Shown piece by piece: positions 1 to 8,594 of a stretch of 64,000 nt of DNA. A program made the position numbers and the translations under genes. The first letter of the stretch is position 1. The number at the start of each line of letters is the position of its first letter. Under the pieces are notes generated by a model, which ran no database searches, was not told the DNA's origin, and was given only the letters and a program-made list of their open reading frames with translations. The DNA is from Streptomyces luteolifulvus (GTDB lineage Bacteria > Actinomycetota > Actinomycetes > Streptomycetales > Streptomycetaceae), in NCBI RefSeq assembly GCF_008806595.1, contig NZ_VZRB01000021.1:62001-126000 (forward strand), read 5' to 3'.

Positions 1-237
1 GAGAAGCTGATCGAGGAGCTGCACCAGGTGCGGGAGCAGGGCTTCGCCGTCGACCGTGAGGAGAACACGCTGGGCCTGCGCTGCTTCGGTGTCGCCATCC
101 CCTATCGCACCCCGGCCCGCGACGCGATCAGCTGCTCGGTCCCGGTGGCACGGCTGACCCCCGCCCATGAACAGATGGTGAAGGACGCCCTGTTCGACGC
201 CCGTGACCGACTGACGCTCGCCACCCGTAGGCTCTGA
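1..237 (+). CDS. IclR-family transcriptional regulator, C-terminal part
   Basis: The window starts inside this gene, so only the last 78 residues are visible and the DNA-binding domain lies outside. The remaining stretch, with GLRCFGVAIPYRTPARDAI followed by CSVPVARLTPAHEQ, is typical of the end of the IclR effector-binding (GAF-like) domain, where small acids bind. The frame is open from base 1 and stops at TGA 235-237. The next gene starts 3 bases later, so the two may be co-transcribed. The ligand cannot be inferred from this fragment. Confidence 0.8.
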   Translation, partial: EKLIEELHQVREQGFAVDREENTLGLRCFGVAIPYRTPARDAISCSVPVARLTPAHEQMVKDALFDARDRLTLATRRL

Positions 238-240
238 GGC

Positions 241-711
241 ATGGATGTCACACTGCGCGAGGTCCACGACAGCGATCTGCCGGTCTTCTTCCGGCAGATG
301 AACGATCCGGAGTCGCTCAGGATGGCGGCCTTCACCGCCGAGAACCCGGCCGACCGGGAAGCCTTCGACGCCCTGTGGAAACGGATCCGGTCCTCGGACG
401 ACATCGCGCTGACGATCCTGGCCGACGGTGACGTGGTGGGGAGCGCGGCGGTGTACGGGGAGCCGGGCGAGAGGGAGGTGACGTACTGGGTGGACCGCGC
501 GTACTGGGGTCGGGGCATCGCCACCGCCGCGCTGCGCGGACTGCTGGCCGAGGTCCCCGAACGCCCGCTGTACGCCCGGGCGGCCGCGGACAACGAGGCG
601 TCCCGCCGCGTCCTGGAGAAGTGCGGTTTCCGGCTCTCCGCGCAGGCCAGAGGGTATGCGAACGCACGCGGCGAGGAGATCGACGAGGTCGTGCTCACGC
701 TGCAGGGCTGA
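241..711 (+). CDS. GNAT-family N-acetyltransferase
   Basis: A 156-residue single-domain protein of the size and layout of RimJ/RimL-type GNAT enzymes, which transfer acetyl from acetyl-CoA to an amine. The acetyl-CoA binding segment is visible as YWVDRAYWGRGIATAALRGL (about residues 82-101), and the C-terminal ASRRVLEKCGFRL is the usual GNAT ending before the last strands. The ATG lies 3 bases after the IclR stop, suggesting a shared transcript. The substrate is not predictable from the sequence. Confidence 0.85.
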   Translation: MDVTLREVHDSDLPVFFRQMNDPESLRMAAFTAENPADREAFDALWKRIRSSDDIALTILADGDVVGSAAVYGEPGEREVTYWVDRAYWGRGIATAALRGLLAEVPERPLYARAAADNEASRRVLEKCGFRLSAQARGYANARGEEIDEVVLTLQG

Positions 712-792
712 GCCGCCCCTCCCCCGTCCGGCGGAGCCGGATCATCGCGGTGCAGGACGTGTCCGACCGGGCGCGTGCGGGAGCGTGCACGT

Positions 793-1797
793 ATGACGCA
801 GTCACTCTCACCCACCGCCGGCACAGTCGTGCTCAGCCCCTCCCGCCGTGTGGTGCGGGCCGTTGCCGTTGCCGCCTGTCTGCCCTACCTCGGCCTCAAG
901 ATCGCCTGGATCGCCGGGAGCCACGTCGGGATCCCGGACGGCAGCTCGCTGCTGGAACACCGTACGACCATGGCCGTCGCCAACAGCGTCACCGTGCTGA
1001 TGGACGGGGCCGTGATCGTGCTGGCGCTGGTGCTGACAAGGCCGTGGGGCCTGAGAACGCCCGCGTGGCTGTTGGCCTTCCCCGTGTGGGTCGCCACCGG
1101 ACTGCTCGCGCCGATCATGGCCGGGTTCCCGCTGCAGCTCCTCGTGAAGACGCTCGGCGCGAGCGGGCACCGGGCCGCCGGCCCGGGACGTGAGCCGTTC
1201 CTCGACGCGTGGGTGTTCGGGGTGGTGTACACCGGGTTCATCGTGCAGGGGCTCTCCCTCGGCGCGCTGTTCGTGCTGTACGCCCGGGACCGGTGGGGGT
1301 GGCTGTGGCGCGGGCGCGTGTGGGAGCTCCCCCGGGGGGCCGTCGGACCCGCACAGCGCGCCACCGCCGTCGCCGCCGCCGTGCTCTCCCTGCTTCCGCT
1401 CGCTCTCCATCTGCTGTGGGCCTGCGGCGGCACCGCCGGTCTCAGCGACGGCCGGGCCGCCGACCGGACCGCCGACTTCTACGTCCTCCAAGCCGTATAC
1501 GTCGTCTTCCTCGTCGCGGCCGTCACCGGCGGCTGGCTGATCGCCTTCCGGCGCGGGCGCGCCCTGCCCGTCAAGGTGCCGCTCGCCGCCGCCTGGGTCG
1601 GCTCCGGGGCGGTGGCCTGCTGGGGCGGCTGGCTGTCGCTGGTCTCCCTCGGCGGCGTGGACGACATCGCCGACCGCCCGACACAGCTCATGAACCTCGC
1701 CTACGCTGGCGAGGTGATCGTCGGCATCCTCGTGGCCACCATCGGCGCCTACTTCTTCGCGGAGCGGTCCGCCCGGGCTCCGCAGCCGTCGGCGTGA
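793..1797 (+). CDS. Multi-span membrane protein preceding a two-component system
   Basis: A 334-residue protein with about eight hydrophobic segments (for example around residues 20-35, 65-85, 95-115, 140-165, 195-215 and 235-255) and no recognised catalytic motif. I do not recognise a function. Similar proteins in Streptomyces sit directly before NarL-type sensor kinases, and here its stop overlaps the kinase start (GTGA, 1794-1797), so the two are translationally coupled. A role as a membrane partner of the sensor is an inference. A GTG at 775 is also in frame; ATG 793 was preferred because it begins the conserved-looking sequence. Confidence 0.7.
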   Translation: MTQSLSPTAGTVVLSPSRRVVRAVAVAACLPYLGLKIAWIAGSHVGIPDGSSLLEHRTTMAVANSVTVLMDGAVIVLALVLTRPWGLRTPAWLLAFPVWVATGLLAPIMAGFPLQLLVKTLGASGHRAAGPGREPFLDAWVFGVVYTGFIVQGLSLGALFVLYARDRWGWLWRGRVWELPRGAVGPAQRATAVAAAVLSLLPLALHLLWACGGTAGLSDGRAADRTADFYVLQAVYVVFLVAAVTGGWLIAFRRGRALPVKVPLAAAWVGSGAVACWGGWLSLVSLGGVDDIADRPTQLMNLAYAGEVIVGILVATIGAYFFAERSARAPQPSA

Positions 1798-3041
1798 GGG
1801 GGTTCGCCCGGTTCCTGTTCGGCCGGCGGGCACGCCTGCGCTGGATCCATCTGATCCTCGGCGGCGCGCTCGCCATGCCGTACGTCTTCGTCGGCGAGGT
1901 CGTCCTCGGGACGGCCACCGGCGCAATGGACTTCGGTTCCTCCCCCCTGCAACTCGCCTCCTTCGCCTTCGGGTTGCCGGTCGCCGCCCTGACCTCGCTC
2001 TTCCCACTCACGCGTCCCCTGGAGGCCGGGGCCGTGCGGTGGCTGTGCGGGGTGGACGCCGACCGGCTCGCCTACGGGCCCGCGCGCACCCGGGCCGCGA
2101 AGGGGCGTACGGCGGCCTGGTTCACGCTGCATCTGGGGCTCGGCGGGGTCATCTCCGGGATGTCGCTGGCCGTGCCGCCGTTCGCGGTCGTGCTGATCGT
2201 GCTGCCCCTGTTCGCCCGGCTGCGGGGAATCGGGGGGTGGCTGCCCGAAGTCATGGACCACACCTGGGCGTTGGCGCTCGCGCCGGTCGCGGGCGTCGCG
2301 ATGCTCGTCGCGCTGGCCGGATGCGCGGCAGGGGCCGGCGCCCTGCTCGCCCGCTGGGCGCCCCCGCTGCTCGGGCCCGCTCCCGAGGACCGGCTCGCGG
2401 CGGCCGAGGCGCGGGCCGCCGAACTCGCCGTACGCAACCGGCTCGCGCGGGAGCTGCACGACTCCGTCGGCCACGCCCTGAGCGCGGTCACCCTGCAGGC
2501 CGGCGCCGCCCGCCGCGTCCTCGGCAGCGACCCCGAGTTCGTCCGCGAGGCCCTCGCCGCCATCGAGGAGACCACCCGGCGGACGGTCGGTGAACTGGAT
2601 GCCGTCCTCGGCGTGTTGAGGGACGGCGACACTCCTGGTACGGCGCCCGCGCCCACGCTCGCCGCCGACCTCGACGGCCTGCTGCGACGCGTCGGGGCGG
2701 GCGGGCCGCGGGTGACGGCCACGGTCGACGCCGACCCCGCGACGCTGCCTCCCCTCGTCTCCCGCGAGGCCTACCGGATCGTCCAGGAAGGGCTGAGCAA
2801 CGCCCTCAAACACGCGGGTGACCAGGTCGCCGTGACGCTGCGGATCGAGGTCGTCGGTGAGCACCTGGAGATCACGGTCGAGAATCCCCTCGGCGATGCC
2901 GCCGCGTACCGCCCCGGCGGAGGCCACGGTCTGCGCGGCATCGCCGACCGGGCCCGGCTGCTGGGCGGCTCGGCCGAGGCGGGGGCGTCCGGAGGAGCGT
3001 GGCGCCTGAACGTACGACTGCCGATGAAGGGACCCGCATGA
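1794..3041 (+). CDS. Sensor histidine kinase (HisKA_3 / NarL type)
   Basis: A 415-residue membrane kinase. Hydrophobic helices fill about residues 15-200. The dimerisation and phospho-acceptor segment RELHDSVGHALSAVTLQAG follows with the predicted phosphorylated His222. The C-terminus is a HATPase_c domain with EGLSNALKHAG (N box) and GGGHGLRGIADRARLLGG (G box). This is the HisKA_3 architecture that pairs with NarL/LuxR-type regulators, one of which follows 31 bases downstream. Start GTG 1794 overlaps the upstream stop. The signal sensed is unknown. Confidence 0.9.
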   Translation: MRGFARFLFGRRARLRWIHLILGGALAMPYVFVGEVVLGTATGAMDFGSSPLQLASFAFGLPVAALTSLFPLTRPLEAGAVRWLCGVDADRLAYGPARTRAAKGRTAAWFTLHLGLGGVISGMSLAVPPFAVVLIVLPLFARLRGIGGWLPEVMDHTWALALAPVAGVAMLVALAGCAAGAGALLARWAPPLLGPAPEDRLAAAEARAAELAVRNRLARELHDSVGHALSAVTLQAGAARRVLGSDPEFVREALAAIEETTRRTVGELDAVLGVLRDGDTPGTAPAPTLAADLDGLLRRVGAGGPRVTATVDADPATLPPLVSREAYRIVQEGLSNALKHAGDQVAVTLRIEVVGEHLEITVENPLGDAAAYRPGGGHGLRGIADRARLLGGSAEAGASGGAWRLNVRLPMKGPA

Positions 3042-3072
3042 CCACCGGCCCGACCACCACGGGGGAACCCGC

Positions 3073-3732
3073 GTGACCCGCCCACCGATCCGCATCGTCC
3101 TCGCCGACGACGAGCGCCTGGTCCGCACCGCCCTGCGGGCGATCCTGTCCGCCGAGCCGGATCTGGAGGTCGTCGGTGAGGCGGCGACCGGGGCCGAGGC
3201 CGTGTCCGTCGTCCGGGACCTCGGGCCCGACGTGGTCCTCATGGACGTACGCATGCCGGAGACGGACGGCATCCGGGCCACCGAGCAGATCCTCGCCACG
3301 CTCGACGAGCCACCCCGGATCGTCGTCGTCACCACCTTCGAGAACGACTCCTACGTGTACGACGCGCTGCGCGCCGGAGCCGCCGGTTTCCTGCTCAAGC
3401 GGGCGGAGGCCGACCTGCTCGTCCAGGCGGTGCGGCTCGTCGTGCGCAGCGACAGCCTGCTGTTCCCGTCGGCCGTGCGGGCGCTCGCCGCCGAGCACGC
3501 GCGCGTGTACCCCGCGCCGCCGGCCTGGATCGCGAGGCTCACCGGACGCGAGAGCGAGGTCCTGCGTCTCATGGCGGCCGGACTGACCAACGCGGAGATC
3601 GCCCGGCGCATGGAGGTCGGCCCCGCCACCGTGAAGACGCACGTGGCCGCTGTCCTGGCGAAGACCGGCACCCGCGACCGCACCCAGGCGGCGATCGCCG
3701 CGTACGAGGCGGGGTTCATGAAGACCCGATGA
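3073..3732 (+). CDS. Response regulator, NarL/FixJ (LuxR) family
   Basis: A 219-residue protein with an N-terminal receiver domain (ADDERLVRT, phospho-acceptor Asp58 in VVLMDVRMPETDG, conserved Thr and Lys in VVTTFEND and FLLKRAEADLL) and a C-terminal LuxR-type helix-turn-helix (LTGRESEVLRLMAAGLTNAE, about residues 155-215). It is the cognate partner of the kinase immediately upstream. The start is GTG 3073, preceded by GGGGGA 7 bases away. An ATG at 3038 is out of frame and closes after 12 codons. Confidence 0.92.
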   Translation: MTRPPIRIVLADDERLVRTALRAILSAEPDLEVVGEAATGAEAVSVVRDLGPDVVLMDVRMPETDGIRATEQILATLDEPPRIVVVTTFENDSYVYDALRAGAAGFLLKRAEADLLVQAVRLVVRSDSLLFPSAVRALAAEHARVYPAPPAWIARLTGRESEVLRLMAAGLTNAEIARRMEVGPATVKTHVAAVLAKTGTRDRTQAAIAAYEAGFMKTR

Positions 3733-3735
3733 GAA

Positions 3736-3770
3736 ACCGGGCCCAAGGGAACGAATCCCTCGGACCCGGT
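3736..3770 (+). terminator. Hairpin between response regulator and penicillin-binding protein gene
   Basis: An inverted repeat directly after the regulator stop: arms ACCGGG-CC-AGGGA and TCCCT-GG-CCCGGT pair with two single mismatches around an ACGAA loop. It likely ends the two-component operon and insulates the next gene, which starts only 16 bases later. Confidence 0.6.
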
Positions 3771-3786
3771 CGTCTTGCAGAGCGCA

Positions 3787-5253
3787 ATGAACAACACGAT
3801 CAGGCGCGCTTCCGTCTTCACACTGCTCCTGGTGTTCGCCCTGCTGGTGCGGGCGACCTGGGTGCAGTTCTACGAGGGTCAGGCGCTCGCGGACGACAAG
3901 GACAACCGGCGGGGCGCGATCGCGACCTACGCGGAGCCGCTCGGGAACATCATCGTGGCCGGGGAGTCGATCACCGGGTCCGCGCGGACGAAGGGCAGCG
4001 ACCTCGCGTACAAGCGCACGTACCAGGACGGCAAGCTGTACGCGGCGGTGACCGGCTACGCCTCGCAGAGCTACGCGCCGACCCAGCTGGAGGGCATCTA
4101 CCAGGATCTCCTCGACGGCACGGACAGCCGGCTGAAGGCCACGCTGGACCTGGTCACGGGCGATCGGGCCGATCCGGGGAACGTGATCACCACGATCGAC
4201 CCCGACGTCCAGCAGGCGGCGTACGACGCGCTCGGCGACACCAAGGGCGCGGCGGTCGCGATCGACCCGGCGACGGGCAGGATCCTCGCGGTCGTGTCGA
4301 CCCCGTCGTACGACCCCTCGTCGCTGACGGACGCCAACACCGCCGGGGCGGCCTGGAAGAAGCTCACCAAGGACTCGGACAAGCCGCTGACCAACCGTGC
4401 GCTGCGGCAGCCGCTGCCGCCCGGCTCGACGTTCAAGCTGGTCGTGGCGGCGGCCGCGCTGGAGGACGGGCTGTACGCCTCGGTGGACGAGGACACGGGC
4501 AGCCCGGACCCGTACACGCTGCCCGGCACGAGCACCGTGCTGAAGAACGAGAACCCCTCCGCGCCCTGCGAGAACGCCTCGATCCGTACCGCGCTCAGGT
4601 ACTCCTGCAACAACGTCTTCGCGAAGATGGCCGTCGACCTCGGCCAGGACAAGGTACGGGCGATGGCGGAGAAGTTCGGCTTCAATGACGACACCCAGGA
4701 CGTGCCCGTGCGGGCCCACGCGAGCGTGTATCCGTCCGGCATGGACAAGGCGCAGACGGGCCTGTCCGGCCTCGGCCAGTTCGACGTCACGGCGACCCCG
4801 TTGCAGATGGCCATGGTGTCCGCGGCCATGGCCAACGACGGCAAGCTGGTCTCGCCGCACATGGTGTCCCAGATCACCGACAGCGGCGGCGATGTGCTGA
4901 AGAACTACGAAGACGGCACCGACAGCGACGGCAGCACGGACACCAAGGAGATCGTCAGCTCCTCGACAGCCGGGCAACTCCGGTCGGCGATGGAGACGGT
5001 CGTCGAGCAGGGCACGGGAACGAACGCACAGATCGACGGCGCCACGGTGGGCGGCAAGACGGGCACGGCCCAGAACGGCAAGAACAACAGCAAAACGCCG
5101 TACGCCTGGTTCACGTCGTACGGAAAGACGGACGGCAAGGAGGTCGCCGTGGCGGTGGTCGTCGAACAGTCCGACGCGGCCCGCTCGGAGGTCAGCGGCA
5201 ACGGCCTGGCGGCCCCCGTGGCCAAGGCCATGATGCAAGCGGCCTTGGCGTAG
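3787..5253 (+). CDS. Class B penicillin-binding protein (PbpA-like D,D-transpeptidase)
   Basis: A 488-residue membrane-anchored transpeptidase that would cross-link peptidoglycan outside the membrane. There is one N-terminal membrane helix (about residues 8-24), a pedestal region with PLGNIIVAGESITGSA (about 48-63), and a transpeptidase domain with all three active-site motifs: S214-T-F-K, SCN in YSCNNVF and KTG in GGKTGTAQ. Length and layout match actinobacterial PbpA. ATG 3787 was chosen over an in-frame TTG at 3775; neither has a strong Shine-Dalgarno. No SEDS (RodA/FtsW) gene is adjacent, so this looks like an extra, orphan copy rather than the usual rodA-pbpA pair. Confidence 0.9.
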   Translation: MNNTIRRASVFTLLLVFALLVRATWVQFYEGQALADDKDNRRGAIATYAEPLGNIIVAGESITGSARTKGSDLAYKRTYQDGKLYAAVTGYASQSYAPTQLEGIYQDLLDGTDSRLKATLDLVTGDRADPGNVITTIDPDVQQAAYDALGDTKGAAVAIDPATGRILAVVSTPSYDPSSLTDANTAGAAWKKLTKDSDKPLTNRALRQPLPPGSTFKLVVAAAALEDGLYASVDEDTGSPDPYTLPGTSTVLKNENPSAPCENASIRTALRYSCNNVFAKMAVDLGQDKVRAMAEKFGFNDDTQDVPVRAHASVYPSGMDKAQTGLSGLGQFDVTATPLQMAMVSAAMANDGKLVSPHMVSQITDSGGDVLKNYEDGTDSDGSTDTKEIVSSSTAGQLRSAMETVVEQGTGTNAQIDGATVGGKTGTAQNGKNNSKTPYAWFTSYGKTDGKEVAVAVVVEQSDAARSEVSGNGLAAPVAKAMMQAALA

Positions 5254-5425
5254 TCGGCCAAAGGGGCGCGGGCGGAGCCGGCCGAACCCGGCACCGGCCC
5301 GGACGCAACCACCTGCACCTTCTCTTCATCTGACATCACGTACACGCAGTGACGTCCCAACCCTGCCGGCCCGAGCCCCCCTCGGACCGGCAGCGCCGGC
5401 CAGGGCCCCCCTCATGGCCGGCAAG

Positions 5426-5461
5426 AAACGCCCCCGCCGGTGACGACCGACGGGGGCGTTT
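5426..5461. terminator. Bidirectional Rho-independent-type terminator
   Basis: A perfect 11-bp stem, AAACGCCCCCG (5426-5436) against CGGGGGCGTTT (5451-5461), so that a T run follows the stem on both strands. It lies between convergent genes and would serve both. Confidence 0.85.
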
Positions 5462-5470
5462 CGCGCCCCA

Positions 5471-5535
5471 GCGCCCTGAAGGGGCGCGGGGAACTGCGCG
5501 ACCAGCCACGACGGCGCCGCAGACGGCCGCCCACG
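5471..5535. repeat. Dispersed Streptomyces intergenic repeat (GGGGCGCGGGGAACTGCGCG type)
   Basis: The block GGGGCGCGGGGAACTGCGCG followed by ACCAGCCACGACGGCGCC is a very common intergenic repeat of Streptomyces genomes (recognised from memory). Here it starts with a small hairpin, GCGCCC-TGAAG-GGGCGC. Its function is unknown; it may assist termination. Confidence 0.6.
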
Positions 5536-5560
5536 CATCGCGCCACTTCCAGCGGAGCGC

Positions 5561-6355
5561 TCAGCTCACGAAGTACGTCGGGTTCGGCAGCTTGTACGTC
5601 CGGTCGGCGTAGCCGCCGTCGAGGTCGGAGTACTGGTCGCCGAAGTTGGCGATCACGCTGTAGCCCAGGTCCTCGATGTGCTTGCGGGTGCCGGACTTGT
5701 ACTGAACCGTGGTGCAGTTCCAGGTACCGGGCGTGGCGCAGTCGCCCAGGTACGACGGCGGGTTGGCCTTGTCCTTGAGGAACATGTGGCCGGCGTCGAG
5801 GTTCACATCGGCGCCGATCTTCTTCAGGTTCTGGACCGCGGCGGAGCGCTGGGCCTCGCTCAGACCGGAGTTGTAGAAGACCTCGACGCCCTTGGAGTCG
5901 GCGTACCGCACGAGCTCGGGGCTGCCGAAGACGGCCGGGCGGTCGGCCTTGTTGACGTACTCGGCCCATGTGGTCGAGTTGTACGTGTAGTTGGTCTTCT
6001 TCTCGTAGTCGAGGCTGAGCAGCAGTGTGTCGTCGATGTCGAAGACGACCGCGGGCTTCTCGCCCCGGTGGTGCGCCTTGCGCGCCGCCCGGTCGATGTA
6101 CTTCCTGGCGGAGCGGTCGAGGCGCGCGAGGTCCTTGGCGTACGGGCTGTCCGGGGACGCCTGGTACACCCCGTTGCTGTCGAGCGTGGTGCCGTAGTAG
6201 GTGTCGATGTCCTTCACCAGGAGCCCGATGTTGTAGGGCTCGTGGGTGGAGTTGGCCGTGGACTGACCGGCCGTTGCGGCTCCGGCGCCGTAAAGGGCGC
6301 CGCCGGCGACGGTGCAGGCGGCGACGAGAGCCGTGATGCGAAGTGGCTTATGCAT
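5561..6355 (-). CDS. Secreted HAD-family acid phosphatase (class B type)
   Basis: A 264-residue exported protein with an N-terminal signal peptide (hydrophobic residues 7-30, likely cleavage after ATAG or nearby). The HAD catalytic motif D106-I-D108-DT lies in VVFDIDDTLLLSLDYE; D106 would be the phosphorylated nucleophile. Motif II is in VFYNSGLSE, and FGDQYSDLDGGYA near the end supplies the metal-binding acids. It is predicted to release phosphate from organic esters outside the cell. The ATG lies just 8 bases from a TGACGCGCGTAGAA motif that also precedes the secreted nuclease gene at 26 kb. The gene is monocistronic. Confidence 0.88.
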   Translation of the reverse strand: MHKPLRITALVAACTVAGGALYGAGAATAGQSTANSTHEPYNIGLLVKDIDTYYGTTLDSNGVYQASPDSPYAKDLARLDRSARKYIDRAARKAHHRGEKPAVVFDIDDTLLLSLDYEKKTNYTYNSTTWAEYVNKADRPAVFGSPELVRYADSKGVEVFYNSGLSEAQRSAAVQNLKKIGADVNLDAGHMFLKDKANPPSYLGDCATPGTWNCTTVQYKSGTRKHIEDLGYSVIANFGDQYSDLDGGYADRTYKLPNPTYFVS

Positions 6356-6363
6356 GACAAGTG

Positions 6364-6377
6364 TTCTACGCGCGTCA
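6364..6377 (-). promoter_or_regulatory. 14-bp motif TGACGCGCGTAGAA upstream of acid phosphatase
   Basis: Read on the minus strand, TGACGCGCGTAGAA lies 8 bases before the phosphatase ATG. The identical 14-mer precedes the secreted nuclease gene (26023-26036), where it is also present as an inverted copy. It is a candidate promoter or operator element; the regulator is unknown. Confidence 0.5.
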
Positions 6378-6439
6378 CCCCACCGAGCGCGAGACCCGTT
6401 GCCCGATCTTTACCTTCTCGCCCGGGCAACGGGTCGCCG

Positions 6440-7030
6440 TCACCGGTGCCAGCCCGGATCCCGTCCGCTCAGACCCACCGCCCGGTCCAGCAGCGGCGCG
6501 TCGGCCGGGACGGGCACCACAGGACCGAAGAGGCCTCCGCCGCGGTCCGGGTCGTCGGCCGCCGCGAGGAGGAAGCCGTACGACGCCTCCAGCGCGGCGG
6601 GGTCGGGGAGGTACCCCTGGCCGGTGGCGCGGGCCAGGTCCCAGCCGTGGATGACAAGCTCGTCGGCGGCGACGGCGCCCGCGACCGAGCCCGGCAGGTC
6701 CACGCCGCCGGCCCGGGTCATACCGGTCCACGCGCCCGGGTCGCGCCAGGCGTCCGCCAGCTCGTCGAGCACCTTCGGCAGTTCCTCGCGCCAGCCGGGT
6801 CCGATGTCCGGCAGGGCGGCGTTCGGGCTGGTGTCCGTCGTGACACCGAGGTCCTTGCGGCCGGCGTCACGGAAGGCGACGGCCAGTCCGTGCAGGTGGC
6901 CCAGCATGTTGCGTACCGCGCAGCCCGGACACGGCGTGCCGTCCGCGAGCTGCTCGTCACTCACGCCCTCCGCGAGCCTTGCCACGATGCGGGTCTGCGG
7001 TCCCAGGTCGAGGGTCGTCCGGTCGGTCAT
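6440..7030 (-). CDS. TIGR03086-family metal-binding protein (mycothiol-dependent isomerase-like, DinB fold)
   Basis: A 196-residue protein. The N-terminal half, with TPCPGCAVRNMLGHLHGLAV and later AAVAADELVIHGWDLARATG, matches the TIGR03086 / maleylpyruvate-isomerase-like DinB four-helix family found widely in actinobacteria. The His residues in GHLHG and VIHGWD fit the expected metal site. Members with known activity use mycothiol as cofactor, but for this protein the substrate is unknown. It is a single gene between the phosphatase and the DUF6010 remnant. Confidence 0.8.
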   Translation of the reverse strand: MTDRTTLDLGPQTRIVARLAEGVSDEQLADGTPCPGCAVRNMLGHLHGLAVAFRDAGRKDLGVTTDTSPNAALPDIGPGWREELPKVLDELADAWRDPGAWTGMTRAGGVDLPGSVAGAVAADELVIHGWDLARATGQGYLPDPAALEASYGFLLAAADDPDRGGGLFGPVVPVPADAPLLDRAVGLSGRDPGWHR

Positions 7031-7101
7031 CGCTGCTCCCTGGGGTGCGGGGTCGGTCAGGGGGTAGACCGGCCGCGTCCCGGAAACTCATCGCAGGAGA
7101 C

Positions 7102-7538
7102 TCATCGCGCCCCGGCCTCGGCCCGCGCGGTCCGGACGAGCTCGGCGGGTGTCCGGCCTCCGGCCAGGCACCACAGGGCGATCACCGGGTCGCAGATCGC
7201 GCAGCCCAGGGAGGAGCTGTGGGCGAACGGGACGATCGGGTTGCCCTTGAGGTGGTGCACGACGTCCCAGGCGGTGTGCAGCAGCCAGCGACGCCGATGA
7301 AGGTCCACGAGTCCAGTCCGCGGTAGGCGACACAGGTGGCGAGCACGGTGAACGCGAACTCCCAGCCGCCGAGACCGCCCCCACTGAGGTAGGCGGCGCT
7401 CGCCCCGGCGACCATGACGGCGTTGAGACGGCGCCGGTGCGGTTCCCGCACGAGGCACATGACCAGGACGTAGAGGACGCCGATGAGGACGGGAAGGAGG
7501 TAGCTCCTGGCGTCGACGCCAGGAGCGACGACGTACAC
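7102..7538 (-). pseudogene. DUF6010-family membrane protein, frameshifted
   Basis: Reading from GTG 7538, the frame encodes PVLIGVLYVLVMCLVREPHR and SGGGLGGWEFAFTVLATCVA, typical of the DUF6010 family, and continues correctly up to SWTFIGV. The expected continuation WLLHTAWDVVHHLKGNPIVP and SLGCAICDPVIALWCLAGG is present but in another frame, running to a stop at 7102. The two halves join if one base is missing near 7288-7291. Together they give a protein of about 145 residues with four membrane segments, the usual family size. This is either a recent inactivating mutation or a sequencing error. The function of the family is unknown. Confidence 0.8.
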
Positions 7539-7652
7539 GCCCCAGAGGCGTCACTGACGGCTTCCAACGGATTCCCGCCCGCCGGATGCGTCCCCCCGGG
7601 CTCACGGTTCGCCGACCCCCTTGCGATCAGAGGTGGACGAACGGCGAGGCCT

Positions 7653-8594
7653 TCACCGGTCCTCCTCGAGCAGCGCGTATCCGCGTTCGATGACCTGAGC
7701 GAGCTGCTTGACATGATCCTCGCTCGGCTCGTGCAGCGGGGGCCGCACCTCCCCCACGTCGAGTCCGCGCAGCCGGACCCCGGCCTTGACGAGGGAGACG
7801 GCGTAGCCGCGGCCCCGGGCGCGCAGCTCGGCGAAGGGAAGGTAGAAGCCGTCCAGGAGCCGGTGCGCGGTGGTGTCGTCGCCGGACGCGAGGGCCTCGT
7901 AGAAGGCACGGGCGATCTCCGGAGCGAAGCAGAAGACGGCGGAGGAGTAGAGGGTGATGCCGATGCCGCGGTAGGCGAGCTGGGTCAGCTCGGCGGTCGG
8001 CAGCCCGTTGAAGTAGAGGAAGCCGCCGGGGACTTCGGTGCGCACAGCGCCGACGATCCGCTGCATGAGATCGAGGTCGCCGAGGCCGTCCTTGAACCCG
8101 GTGATCCCGTCGGTGCGCGCCAGCTCGACGACGGTCCGCGGGGTGAAGACGGCGTTGTCGCGCTGGTAGACGACGACCGGCAGCCCGGTCGCGGCGGCCA
8201 CCTCCCGGTAGTGCCGCAGCAGTCCCTCCTGTCCGGCCGCGACGAGGTACGGCGGCAGGACGAGCAGCCCGTCCGCCCCGGCCGTCTCGGCGAGCCGCGC
8301 GTACCGGACGGCGAGCGCGGTCCCGTACCCGGCGCCCGCGACCACCGGCACCCGCCCCGCGGTCTCCTCGACGGCCGCCCGTACGCACGCCTCGAACTCC
8401 TCCGGCGTGAGCGCAGGGAACTCCCCCGTGCCGCAGCATGCGAAGACGGCGGCGGCGCCGGCCGCGATCCCGCGGCGCACATGGGCGCGGAAGACATCGA
8501 GGCCGAGGGAGCCGTCGGGGCGGTAGGCGGTGACGGGGAAGAACAGCGGCCCGCCGGGGGCGCTGAGTCGAGCGGCGAGCGGGGCTGGCGTCAC
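7653..8594 (-). CDS. kdgD: 5-dehydro-4-deoxyglucarate dehydratase (DHDPS superfamily)
   Basis: A 313-residue class I aldolase-fold enzyme predicted to convert 5-dehydro-4-deoxy-D-glucarate into 2-oxoglutarate semialdehyde plus CO2 and water. Motifs: FACCGTGEFPALTPEEF (the TTGE-like loop), the catalytic tyrosine in LPVVVYQRDNAVF, and the Schiff-base lysine in GITGFKDGLGDL. The YQRDNAVF segment is characteristic of KdgD rather than DapA. Start GTG 8594 has GGGAGA 7 bases upstream. It is divergent from a predicted uronate dehydrogenase, which supports a role in oxidative uronate breakdown. A second DHDPS-family gene at 31.5 kb keeps DapA-type motifs. Confidence 0.87.
   Translation of the reverse strand: MTPAPLAARLSAPGGPLFFPVTAYRPDGSLGLDVFRAHVRRGIAAGAAAVFACCGTGEFPALTPEEFEACVRAAVEETAGRVPVVAGAGYGTALAVRYARLAETAGADGLLVLPPYLVAAGQEGLLRHYREVAAATGLPVVVYQRDNAVFTPRTVVELARTDGITGFKDGLGDLDLMQRIVGAVRTEVPGGFLYFNGLPTAELTQLAYRGIGITLYSSAVFCFAPEIARAFYEALASGDDTTAHRLLDGFYLPFAELRARGRGYAVSLVKAGVRLRGLDVGEVRPPLHEPSEDHVKQLAQVIERGYALLEEDR

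Larger units (their letters stand above)
5254..5560. other. Convergent intergenic region with terminators and a dispersed repeat
   Basis: There are 307 bases between the converging PBP and phosphatase genes. They hold several GC-rich hairpins around 5368-5420, the strong bidirectional terminator at 5426-5461, and a copy of a Streptomyces intergenic repeat at 5471-5535. No coding sequence is apparent. Confidence 0.7.

Noticed and set aside
1209..3041. A longer kinase reading frame starting inside the upstream membrane-protein gene
   Set aside because: The first 195 residues are Arg/Pro-rich shadow sequence of the overlapping gene; the GTGA overlap at 1794 gives a normal kinase.
2872..5238. 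A 788-codon open frame on the minus strand across the response regulator and PBP genes
   Set aside because: Its composition (Arg, Gly, Val, His rich) is typical of antisense shadows in high-GC DNA, and the opposite strand encodes well-recognised proteins.
7653..8594. Annotation as a second dapA (dihydrodipicolinate synthase)
   Set aside because: The YQRDNAVF and GFKDGLGD motifs and the divergent uronate dehydrogenase fit 5-dehydro-4-deoxyglucarate dehydratase better.
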